Notes under the pieces: model-generated
Told to the model about the DNA's origin: nothing
The model's database searches: none
The model's input: only the letters and a program-made list of their open reading frames with translations
Position numbers and translations under genes: made by a program
In this document: piece by piece, positions 7,112-14,037 of the stretch
Layout: each line of letters opens with the position of its first letter
How positions within the stretch are numbered: the stretch's first letter is position 1
Origin: Acidimicrobiaceae bacterium RAAP-2
Lineage (GTDB): Bacteria; Actinomycetota; Acidimicrobiia; Acidimicrobiales; RAAP-2
Assembly: GCA_001443545.1 (NCBI GenBank)
Contig: LMAD01000023.1
Coordinates: 1 to 36,239 of the forward strand
Direction of reading: 5' to 3'
DNA: 36,239 bases

Positions 7112-7899
7112 CTGCGCCGTCCCAAGCACCTAAGGGCAACCTGCGCTGGGCCGTGAGTGACATCGCGACGATTGCCCGACGCAATCTGCTCACCCTGATC
7201 CGCATTCCCATCTCCCTGGTCTTCGCCGTGATCCAACCGGTGATGTTCGTCTTGCTCTTCCGTTACGTCTTTGGCGGAGCGATCCGAGTCCCCACCGGTC
7301 AGTACGTCAACTTCCTCATCCCGGGAATCCTCGTCCAAACAACGATCTTCGGTGCCGTCGGGACGGCCATCGGGCTCGCCGAGGATCTCCAGCGCGGACT
7401 CATCGAACGATTCCGGGCCCTCCCGATGGCCCGCACGGCCGTCCTCGGTGGACGCACCGTGGCCGACCTAGCCCGCAACGTCCTGGTACTGGTCGTCATC
7501 ACCGTGGTTGGGATAGCGGTGGGATTCCGTCCGCACGGTGGAATCGGTCCCTACATCGAAGCCAGTCTGCTGATGCTCTTCTTCGCCTACGCCATCTCGT
7601 GGGGATTCGCCTTCGTCGGTCTGACGGCCCCCAACTCCGAGACCGCCCAGGCGATGACCTTCCCGATCATCTTCCCGATCACCTTCGCCTCGTCGATCTT
7701 CGTCCCCGTTCGCACGATGCCGTCGTGGCTCCAGGACTTCGCCCGTAATCAACCCGTCTCGCAGGCCGCCGACGCCGTACGCGGTCTCATGCTCGGTAGA
7801 CCCACGGGCAACTCGGTGTGGCTTACCCTCGTCTGGGGCTTCGGTGCACTGGTCATCCTCGCCCCCCTCGCTACCATGCGCTATCGAAAGGCGGCCTAG
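7108..7899 (+). CDS. DrrB-like ABC-2 type permease
   Basis: Membrane subunit of the exporter, 263 residues. Roughly six membrane segments can be seen. The first is at about residues 28-50 (ISLVFAVIQPVMFVLLF), followed by segments near 65-85, 115-135, 145-165, 180-200 and 235-255, as in the ABC-2 family. The ARNQPVSQAADAVRGL stretch between the last two segments is typical of DrrB proteins. Its ATG overlaps the ATPase stop by 4 bases, and the thioesterase gene starts 3 bases after its stop, so the three form one operon. Confidence 0.9.
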   Translation: MTAPSQAPKGNLRWAVSDIATIARRNLLTLIRIPISLVFAVIQPVMFVLLFRYVFGGAIRVPTGQYVNFLIPGILVQTTIFGAVGTAIGLAEDLQRGLIERFRALPMARTAVLGGRTVADLARNVLVLVVITVVGIAVGFRPHGGIGPYIEASLLMLFFAYAISWGFAFVGLTAPNSETAQAMTFPIIFPITFASSIFVPVRTMPSWLQDFARNQPVSQAADAVRGLMLGRPTGNSVWLTLVWGFGALVILAPLATMRYRKAA

Positions 7900-7902
7900 A
7901 GC

Positions 7903-8349
7903 GTGGCCCAACTGACCGCTGAACAACTGCAATCGATCATGGTCGAGGCGTTTCCCGGCAACAGCGTGCCGCGGGTCGAACTGGTCACCGACGAATACGT
8001 GCTTCTCAGTCAACCGGTCGACGAACAGCACGGACGACCGGGCGGAACGCTTTCGGGGCCCACGATGATGATGTTGGCCGACACCGCGGCCTGGATGGCG
8101 ATCCTTTCGCAGATCGGTCCGGTGTTGCTGGCGGTGACGACGAGTTTGCACATTGACTTCCTGCGCAAACCAGCGCTGCGCGACGTGATGGCTCGCGCGC
8201 GGATTCTGAAGCTCGGCCGCAAGCTCGCCGTGGCCGACGTCGAGATCTTCTCGCGCGGCGAGACCCAACTCGTCGCCAAAGCGCAGGTCACCTACTCGAT
8301 TCCCTCGTCGACCACCCCGACGGAGCCAATCGCTTCTGCCGGGCAGTAG
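7903..8349 (+). CDS. PaaI-like hotdog-fold thioesterase
   Basis: Probable acyl-CoA thioesterase of 148 residues. The hotdog core is visible: RPGGTLSGPTMMMLADTAAWMAIL (about 45-70) forms the active-site helix with an Asp in the usual acidic position, followed by TTSLHIDFLRKPALRDVMARARI and KLAVADVEIFS. Two features resemble the PaaI/YdiI group, though the usual HGG motif is replaced by PGG. It follows the ABC permease by three bases. A link to an acylated export substrate is possible but only inferred. A 114-base non-coding gap follows before the convergent glyS stop, with no convincing terminator. Confidence 0.8.
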   Translation: MAQLTAEQLQSIMVEAFPGNSVPRVELVTDEYVLLSQPVDEQHGRPGGTLSGPTMMMLADTAAWMAILSQIGPVLLAVTTSLHIDFLRKPALRDVMARARILKLGRKLAVADVEIFSRGETQLVAKAQVTYSIPSSTTPTEPIASAGQ

Positions 8350-8463
8350 CGCCGTTCACTTTCGCGTGCGTCGAGCGGCGACGTCATTGGACGTGACTGG
8401 TACTTTCGGACCACCGCGACTCGCGTGGGAGCGATCGGCGCCGGGCGCAACGACGTGTCGTTC

Positions 8464-9783
8464 CTAGAGCGGACTCATCAGCCGACGAAGCTCATCGACC
8501 AGGTCCACGATCGGGATGCGGCGCTGACTCGTGGTGTCTCGATCACGCACGGTCACGGCTCGGTCCTCGAGCGTGTCGAAATCTACAGTGACGCAGTACG
8601 GTGTTCCGATCTCGTCCTGACGACGGTACCGTCGGCCGATCGACTGGGTGAGGTCGTAGTCGCACATGAACCACGGCTGCAGCGTCGCGAGCACCTCACG
8701 CGATACGCCCTCCAGCTCGGGCTTCTTGGACAAGGGCAGGACCGCGACGTGATAGGGCGCGAGTCGCCAGTCGAGACGGAGCACCGTGCGCGTCTCCCCT
8801 TCAACTTCGTCCTCTTCGTAGGCCGCGAGGAGGAACGCCATCATCGCCCGCGTGGCGCCGGCGGCCGGCTCGATTACGTACGGGGTGTAGCGCTCGCCGG
8901 CCTGTTGGTCGAAGTACTCCAGGCGTGCGCCCGACGCCTTCGAGTGCTGCGTGAGGTCGTAGTCGCCCCGATTCGCGATGCCCTCCAACTCGTCCCATCC
9001 CCACGGGTAGAGGAATTCGACGTCGGTTGTGCCGCGTGAGTAGTGCGAGAGGTCCTCTTTGGCGTGCTCGTGCAGACGGAGCCGATTCGCGGGGATGCCC
9101 AGATCCGTGTACCACTCGTAGCGGGTGGTGATCCAGTACCGATACCATCCCTCAGCCTCGGACGGCGGGACGAAGTACTCCATCTCCATCTGCTCGAACT
9201 CACGAGTCCGAAAGACGAAGTTCTGAGGCGTGATCTCGTTGCGGAACGACTTGCCAACCTGGGCGATACCGAACGGCGGTTTCCGTCGCGTCGTCGTCAG
9301 GACGTTGAGGAAGTTCGTGAACATCCCCTGGGCCGTCTCGGGACGCAGGTACGCCGTCGCCCCTTCCCCCTCGACCGGTCCGGCCTGGGTCTTGAACATC
9401 AGGTTGAAGGCGCGAGCCTCAGTGAACTCGGTGCCGCCACAGTTCGGGCAGACGCCGTCGATCTTGTCCTCGCGCCAGCGTTCCTTGCAGCGCCGACAGT
9501 CGACCAGTGGGTCGGTGAACGTCTCGAGATGGCCCGAGGCGGCCCACACCGCCGGCGGACCCAAGATCGCGGCGTCCAGACCGACGACGTCTTCGCGCAG
9601 CTGAACCATCGAGCGCCACCAGGCCTGCTTCACGTTGCGCAGCATGTTGACCCCGAGCGGGCCGTAGTCGTAGGTCGAACGAAAACCGCCGTAGATCTCC
9701 GCCGACGGGAAGATGAACCCTCGTCGCTTGGCGAGATTGATCACCTTGTCCAGCAGATCAGGTTCCAACTCCGGCGTCGTCAT
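8464..9783 (-). CDS. glyS: Glycyl-tRNA synthetase, dimeric (alpha2) type
   Basis: Class II synthetase that charges tRNA-Gly, 439 residues. The N-terminus shows KRRGFIFPSAEIYGG and the motif-1 region YGPLGVNMLRNV. A zinc-ribbon insertion CRRC...CPNCGG lies near residues 97-120, motif 2 includes FRNEITPQNFVFRTREFEQME, and the motif-3 region is GATRAMMAFLL. The C-terminal anticodon-binding domain ends at LVDELRRLMSPL. It is the last gene of the uppS-membrane protein-recO-phr-hemW run and follows hemW by 17 bases, but TAGCCT 6 bases upstream of its ATG suggests its own leaderless promoter. No T-box leader exists, since hemW leaves no room. Confidence 0.97.
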   Translation of the reverse strand: MTTPELEPDLLDKVINLAKRRGFIFPSAEIYGGFRSTYDYGPLGVNMLRNVKQAWWRSMVQLREDVVGLDAAILGPPAVWAASGHLETFTDPLVDCRRCKERWREDKIDGVCPNCGGTEFTEARAFNLMFKTQAGPVEGEGATAYLRPETAQGMFTNFLNVLTTTRRKPPFGIAQVGKSFRNEITPQNFVFRTREFEQMEMEYFVPPSEAEGWYRYWITTRYEWYTDLGIPANRLRLHEHAKEDLSHYSRGTTDVEFLYPWGWDELEGIANRGDYDLTQHSKASGARLEYFDQQAGERYTPYVIEPAAGATRAMMAFLLAAYEEDEVEGETRTVLRLDWRLAPYHVAVLPLSKKPELEGVSREVLATLQPWFMCDYDLTQSIGRRYRRQDEIGTPYCVTVDFDTLEDRAVTVRDRDTTSQRRIPIVDLVDELRRLMSPL

Positions 9784-9789
9784 CTGACC

Positions 9790-9795
9790 AGGCTA
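9790..9795 (-). promoter_or_regulatory. -10 element of glyS (leaderless)
   Basis: TAGCCT within CCGGTAGCCT, 6 bases before the glyS ATG, in the hemW-glyS gap. The same CCGGTAGNNT motif occurs at trxA and cnoX. Confidence 0.55.
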
Positions 9796-9800
9796 CCGGA

Positions 9801-10874
9801 CTAGCGCGATCCGTTAAGGCGGACAATCACCTGGTTGGCGAGTAGTCGACCGGCCGGTGCGAGGGTGACCACCCCATCGTGCACCGTGATCAGGTGGGCA
9901 ATCTCGTCGATCGATTCGAAGGCTTCGAGGGGTACCCCGGTCGTCGTGCGCAACGCGAGCGAATCCCGTTCGAACCGGCGCGTCGACTCGTCGAGGTGCT
10001 CTTCACCGCCGAGCGGACGCCGTCCCTCTCGAACCATCGCCACGTACCGATCGGGGGTGCGCACGTTCCACCAGCGGTGGCCGGCTCGATGCGAGTGGGC
10101 GGCCGATCCGACGCCGAGATAGTCACCCTGTTCCCAGTAGAGATGATTGTGTCGACACTCGTGTCCCGGCCGAGCCCAGTTCGAGATCTCTTCCCACAAA
10201 TAACCCGCTGCTTCGAGAGTCGCGCCGACGAGGTCGTACGCGTCAGCCGTCGCATCCTCGTCGGGGTGTCGCGCGGGGTCGCGACCGAGCGGGGTCGCCG
10301 GCTCGGGGGTGAGCGCGTAGCAACTGATATGCGGCGGCGGCGTAGTCAGACCGAGGATGTCGTCGAGCGTCTCGGCCACGTCCTCGAGGGTCTCGGCGCG
10401 CGATCCGATAATCAAGTCCATGTTCCACGTCGAAAAGCCGGCCTCGGTCACCGCCCGGGCGACGGCCCCGTGGGCCAGTACGCCGTGTCGGCGGCCCAAA
10501 TCGGCCAGGACCGCCGGGCGCGTCGACTGGATACCGAACGACATCCGATTGACGCCGCCGTCGCGATAGGCGCTCAGCCGCTCCACCGAGGCGTCCTCGG
10601 GATTGCATTCGACGGTGACCTCGGCGTCTTCGACGCGATTAATCACCTCGAGGATCGAGAGGAGCTGCGTCGCCGACAGCCTCGACGGCGTGCCTCCGCC
10701 GAAGAACACCGACGTCGCCGCCGGAGTCGAGTCGGCGTAGGCCGCCAGCTCCTGACGCACGGCCGCCACGTAGTCGTCCATCAAGTGGTCGCGGTCGGCG
10801 TAGGTCGCGAAGGCGCAGTAGTCGCACCGGTGTGCGCAGAACGGCACGTGGACGTAGACGCCAAACTCGCTCAC
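9801..10874 (-). CDS. hemW: HemW-like radical SAM protein (heme chaperone / HemN family)
   Basis: Radical SAM protein of 357 residues. The cluster motif C-A-H-R-C-D-Y-C lies at about residues 12-19 after VYVHVPF, then come GGGTPS (about 60) and ECNPE. The later HNHLYWEQGDYLGVG-type motif is typical of HemW, a heme-binding chaperone, rather than genuine oxygen-independent coproporphyrinogen oxidase. It is shorter than HemN and lacks the HemN N-terminal extension. The GTG at 10874 overlaps the photolyase stop as GTGA, so the two genes are probably translationally coupled. Confidence 0.92.
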   Translation of the reverse strand: MSEFGVYVHVPFCAHRCDYCAFATYADRDHLMDDYVAAVRQELAAYADSTPAATSVFFGGGTPSRLSATQLLSILEVINRVEDAEVTVECNPEDASVERLSAYRDGGVNRMSFGIQSTRPAVLADLGRRHGVLAHGAVARAVTEAGFSTWNMDLIIGSRAETLEDVAETLDDILGLTTPPPHISCYALTPEPATPLGRDPARHPDEDATADAYDLVGATLEAAGYLWEEISNWARPGHECRHNHLYWEQGDYLGVGSAAHSHRAGHRWWNVRTPDRYVAMVREGRRPLGGEEHLDESTRRFERDSLALRTTTGVPLEAFESIDEIAHLITVHDGVVTLAPAGRLLANQVIVRLNGSR

Positions 10875-12271
10875 GAGATCACCGACTGGCGGATCTCCGC
10901 GAATCGCGCCAACGCCTCGCGCCGCTCGGCCGCCGCGTCCACGATCGGGGCCCGATAGCCCGACGTCGCAAGCGTTCGGGCGTCGAGGCGAGTGAGTTGC
11001 GCCTCGTCAACGCTCGCCAGTTCGGGGACGTAGCGACGAATGTAGGTTCCCGACGGATCGAAACGCTCCGCCTGGCGCAGTGGATTGAAGACGCGATGGA
11101 ACGGCGCGGCGTCGGTTCCCGAACCCGCCGTCCACTGCCAGCCGTGTTGGTTCGAGGCGACATCACCGTCGACGAGGCGCCACAGGAACCACGAGGCGCC
11201 CCAGCGCCAATCGACGTGCAGGTGTTTCACGAGAAACGACGCCGTGACCATGCGAACCCGATTGTGCATCCACCCCTCGTGCAGCAGTTGCCGCATGCCC
11301 GCGTCGACCAGGGCAAAACCGGTTTCACCGAGCGCCCAGGCTCGGAACCGCGCCACGGCCCCGGCGTCACGGTCGACGCGGAGGGCGGCGAACCTGGTCT
11401 GGAGCGGCTGCCACGACGAATCAGGTCGATGCCAGAGCACGTCGGCGTAGAACTCACGCCACCCGAGCTCGGACCGGAACACCGTGCGCCCCGCGGACGG
11501 CCCGTCGATCGCGGCGAGTACGGTTCGCGGGTGCAACGCACCAACGTGCAGGTAGGGACTCAGCCGGCTCGTCGCGTCGAGACCCGGCTGGTCGCGGTGC
11601 TCCTGATACTGGTCGACCAGTGGGATGAAGCGTTCCAGCGCCCGCGTGGCAGCGAGCTCGCCGGCCACCGGCGGGCTCGGCGCCGGACCGTCGGGCAGGT
11701 CGGTGAAGTAGGTCGGGCGACGGTGCGCCGCGGCGGCCACCAACGCGGCCGGGGTGAGTCCCTCGAGCCCAACCCAGTCCACGACGGGAGCGTCCAGCGG
11801 CGTGGCGCCGAGGCGCGTCTCCCAAACTCGTCGATAGGCGCCGTAGACGCGATACGGTGCGCCGGAAGCTTGACGGACCGACCCGGGCTCGACCAGGTAA
11901 GGCGAGTCGATGGTACGGAGCGTGCAGCCCACCGTTGCCAAGGCTTCGCTGACCCGCCGGTCCCGGTCGCGGGCCCGTGGCGTCGCGTCACCGGTGGCGA
12001 AGACGTCCCGCGCACCTACTTCACGGGCGATCTCGGGCACGATCGACACCGGACTGCCCACGCGAACGACCAGTCGGCCACCGATCGAATCGTTCAGGGC
12101 CTCGAGACTGGCCGCGAGGAACGCCGCGCGCGTGGGCCCGACCGGAGCCGCCAGCTCGGGGTCGACGACGAAGAGCGCGACCACCGAGCCAACGCGCGCC
12201 GCCGCGGTGAGGGCGGGGTTATCCGCGAGGCGTAGATCTCGGCGGAACCAGAAGACGGATGGAGTGGACAC
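10871..12271 (-). CDS. phr: Deoxyribodipyrimidine photolyase
   Basis: Light-driven repair of UV-induced cyclobutane pyrimidine dimers, 466 residues. The N-terminal domain begins SVFWFRRDLRLADNPAL. The FAD-binding domain contains the TSRLSPYLHVG, ELGWREFYADVLW and MRQLLHEGWMHNRVRM motifs, followed by WQWTAGSGTDAAPF and the FNPLRQAERFDP motif of class I CPD photolyases. Tryptophans expected for electron transfer are present. The start at GTG 12271 follows GAGGAG closely and fits the family N-terminus; upstream in-frame codons add unrelated residues. It lies 25 bases after recO and overlaps hemW by 4. A cryptochrome-like role cannot be excluded. Confidence 0.93.
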   Translation of the reverse strand: MSTPSVFWFRRDLRLADNPALTAAARVGSVVALFVVDPELAAPVGPTRAAFLAASLEALNDSIGGRLVVRVGSPVSIVPEIAREVGARDVFATGDATPRARDRDRRVSEALATVGCTLRTIDSPYLVEPGSVRQASGAPYRVYGAYRRVWETRLGATPLDAPVVDWVGLEGLTPAALVAAAAHRRPTYFTDLPDGPAPSPPVAGELAATRALERFIPLVDQYQEHRDQPGLDATSRLSPYLHVGALHPRTVLAAIDGPSAGRTVFRSELGWREFYADVLWHRPDSSWQPLQTRFAALRVDRDAGAVARFRAWALGETGFALVDAGMRQLLHEGWMHNRVRMVTASFLVKHLHVDWRWGASWFLWRLVDGDVASNQHGWQWTAGSGTDAAPFHRVFNPLRQAERFDPSGTYIRRYVPELASVDEAQLTRLDARTLATSGYRAPIVDAAAERREALARFAEIRQSVIS

Positions 12272-12296
12272 GGGCTCCTCGATGAACGAAGGCACC

Positions 12297-13034
12297 TTAC
12301 CGTCCGGGGCTGCTCGGTGGTGCCACGCGCGACGCTCGAAGGCGCCGGCCAAAGTGCATTTCGATGGCTTCGTGGGCGAGCGCGGCGACCTCCCCCGCCC
12401 CCACCGGGCTCGCCGTGCGCAGCACGGCCGCTAGCTCCCCGCCAGCGATCCGACGCATCAGGCCGAGCGCGTCGGACGAGAGCGGACGACCGGACCGACA
12501 CTGTGAGCAGAGGGCGCCCCCGATGGCGGCGTCGAAGGCCACCAGCGGCTCGGGTCGCCCGCAGTTCACGCAGGCGTCGAGGACGGGCGCGGAACCGTCG
12601 TAGGCGAGGAGTCGCAGGAAGAAGGACGCCGGGACCAAGCCGGGGTGGTACGACGGGTCATCGAGGGTGGTGAGAACGCGACGCACCAATTCGAAGATCC
12701 CCTCGTCGGCGACGTCCTCGGCCGGAATCGCGTCGACGACCTCGACGACGGCGTAGCCCGCCGCGATGCGGTCGTAGTCCCCGCGAAGGGTGGCGTAGCG
12801 CTCGCGATGTACGACGTGGCGAACGATGTAGCGTTCCCCGCGCCCCTGCACGAGGTCGACGCCCACGTGGGCCAAGGTCTCCAGCGATCCACCGAGGCGA
12901 CTCGTGGTCTTTCGAGCACCCTTGGCCAGAACGCGCAGTTTGCCGTGCTCGCGGGTCCACAGCACCGCGATCCGGTCGGCCTCACCCGACGGGTACGTGC
13001 GCAGCACGATCGCGTCGTCGACCAGTTCGTTCAC
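12297..13034 (-). CDS. recO: DNA repair protein RecO
   Basis: Recombination mediator that loads RecA in the RecFOR pathway, 245 residues. The OB-fold N-terminus reads DDAIVLRTYPSGEADRIAVLWTREHG, followed by VLAKGARKTTSRLGG. A zinc finger CVNCG...CSQC lies near 165-190. The GTG at 13034 overlaps the stop of the upstream membrane-protein gene as GTGA, and the family start matches this position. The recO-uppS linkage is also found in mycobacteria. Confidence 0.94.
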   Translation of the reverse strand: MNELVDDAIVLRTYPSGEADRIAVLWTREHGKLRVLAKGARKTTSRLGGSLETLAHVGVDLVQGRGERYIVRHVVHRERYATLRGDYDRIAAGYAVVEVVDAIPAEDVADEGIFELVRRVLTTLDDPSYHPGLVPASFFLRLLAYDGSAPVLDACVNCGRPEPLVAFDAAIGGALCSQCRSGRPLSSDALGLMRRIAGGELAAVLRTASPVGAGEVAALAHEAIEMHFGRRLRASRVAPPSSPGR

Positions 13035-13246
13035 GTTTCGTCCTCGTCCTCGTCCTTGGGGAACTTCGGCCGATGCGGTTCGACGCCGACGAATCGATTC
13101 AACGCGAGTCCGGCCCAGATCAGTACGACCAGCACGAGCGGGATCACCAGTGGTGCGACCAGGTTCGTCACGCCGTTCGCCGCGAGCACCCAGAGAAACA
13201 CGTACACCGCCGCGCCCGCCAGCGCGACTCCTCGTCGAAACCTCAT
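13031..13246 (-). CDS. Small two-helix membrane protein between uppS and recO
   Basis: A 71-residue protein I cannot assign to a named family. It has a short basic N-terminus (MRFRRG), two hydrophobic segments (about residues 8-24 and 30-52, the second LVAPLVIPLVLVVLIWAGLAL), and an acidic tail ending DEDEDET. Its ATG overlaps the uppS stop and its TGA overlaps the recO GTG, so its expression is tied to both. The double overlap supports a real gene. Its position suggests, but does not show, a role near undecaprenyl phosphate metabolism at the membrane. Confidence 0.75.
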   Translation of the reverse strand: MRFRRGVALAGAAVYVFLWVLAANGVTNLVAPLVIPLVLVVLIWAGLALNRFVGVEPHRPKFPKDEDEDET

Positions 13247-13986
13247 TTGTCGAGTCCCCCGAACCGTCGCTCGCGGCGTTGGTACTCGTGGATCGCCTCG
13301 TATAGGTGCTCACGGCGGAAGTCCGGCCAGAGCACGTCGGTGAAGACGAGTTCGCTGTAGGCCATCTCCCACAGCAGAAAGTTGGAGATGCGAAACTCGC
13401 CCGACGTGCGGATGACCAAGTCGGGGTCGGGCAGTTCAGGGTGGTAGAGGCGCGAGCGGATCGTCTTCTCACTCACCGAGCCGGGGGCCACGCCGTCGGC
13501 GACGAGTCGCGCCACCGCGTCGACGATTTCGGCACGCCCACCGTAGTTGAAGGCGATATTGAGCGTCATCGCACGGTTCGTGTCAGTGAGGGAGCTCGCT
13601 TCGTCCATTCGACGGAGGACCTGCTTGGGCACCCGCCAGTCCCGACGTCCCGAAAACGTGATCCGCACACCCTCGTCGTCCAGCTCGTGTTGACGTCGTT
13701 CGAGGAGACTCTTATTGAAGTTCATGAGGTAGCGGACCTCGTCGACTGGACGGCGCCAGTTCTCGGTCGAGAAGGCGTACACCGTCAACGTGGAGACGCC
13801 AGCCGCGAGCGCACCGTAGGTCGCGTCCAACAACGCCTCCTCACCAGCGCCGTGTCCGGCCGTGCGAGGGAGATGACGTTGCTCGGCCCACCGGCCGTTC
13901 CCGTCCATGACGACAGCGACGTGGCTGGGCATTCGGGCCCGGTCGAGCCACGTGGGCACCGGGGTGGGGCGAGGATCGGGCACCAC
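13243..13986 (-). CDS. uppS: Isoprenyl (undecaprenyl/decaprenyl) diphosphate synthase, cis-type
   Basis: Cis-prenyltransferase that makes the C50/C55 lipid carrier for cell-wall synthesis, 247 residues. Motifs: HVAVVMDGNGRWA (about 22-34, with the catalytic Asp), YAFSTENWRRP (about 70), and RTSGEFRISNFLLWEMAYSELVF (about 190-212). The usual Gln/Arg after SGE is changed to FRI, a minor variation. Two GTG codons are adjacent, at 13986 and 13983. A TAGTTT lies exactly 6 bases before the second, so 13983 may be the true leaderless start. It is divergent from dinG and heads the membrane protein-recO-phr-hemW-glyS operon. Confidence 0.95.
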   Translation of the reverse strand: MVPDPRPTPVPTWLDRARMPSHVAVVMDGNGRWAEQRHLPRTAGHGAGEEALLDATYGALAAGVSTLTVYAFSTENWRRPVDEVRYLMNFNKSLLERRQHELDDEGVRITFSGRRDWRVPKQVLRRMDEASSLTDTNRAMTLNIAFNYGGRAEIVDAVARLVADGVAPGSVSEKTIRSRLYHPELPDPDLVIRTSGEFRISNFLLWEMAYSELVFTDVLWPDFRREHLYEAIHEYQRRERRFGGLDK

Positions 13987-13989
13987 TAA

Positions 13990-13995
13990 AAACTA
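13990..13995 (-). promoter_or_regulatory. -10 element of uppS operon
   Basis: TAGTTT on the minus strand, 6 bases before GTG 13983 and 3 bases before GTG 13986. By analogy with other genes here it favours 13983 as a leaderless start. Confidence 0.4.
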
Positions 13996-14025
13996 GTTCG
14001 TCCAACACAATTCGTAGCCGCCACG

Positions 14026-14031
14026 TAAGGT
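14026..14031 (+). promoter_or_regulatory. -10 element of dinG (leaderless)
   Basis: TAAGGT, 6 bases before the dinG GTG at 14038. It is divergent from the uppS promoter 30 bases away. Confidence 0.5.
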
Positions 14032-14037
14032 TCTACG

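Noticed and set aside
6050..7129. N-terminal extension of dnaG by about 360 codons
   Set aside because: The extension is antisense to the ABC ATPase gene. DnaG's conserved N-terminus begins at 6049, with a promoter hexamer just before it.
8449..8462. Palindrome AACGAC-GT-GTCGTT between the thioesterase and glyS stops as a bidirectional terminator
   Set aside because: The stem is only 6 bp with a 2-base gap, too tight for an RNA hairpin loop, and no T-tract follows on either strand.
9784..9800. T-box or other leader riboswitch for glyS, and likewise for leuS (33975-34020)
   Set aside because: The gaps are too short, and the predicted transcripts start at or next to the start codon.
10832..12235. 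A 467-codon plus-strand open frame opposite the photolyase, and a similar 359-codon frame (9879-10958) opposite hemW
   Set aside because: Both are antisense to clear enzymes with intact motifs. Long antisense frames are expected in high-GC DNA, and the translations are Arg/Gly-rich without domains.
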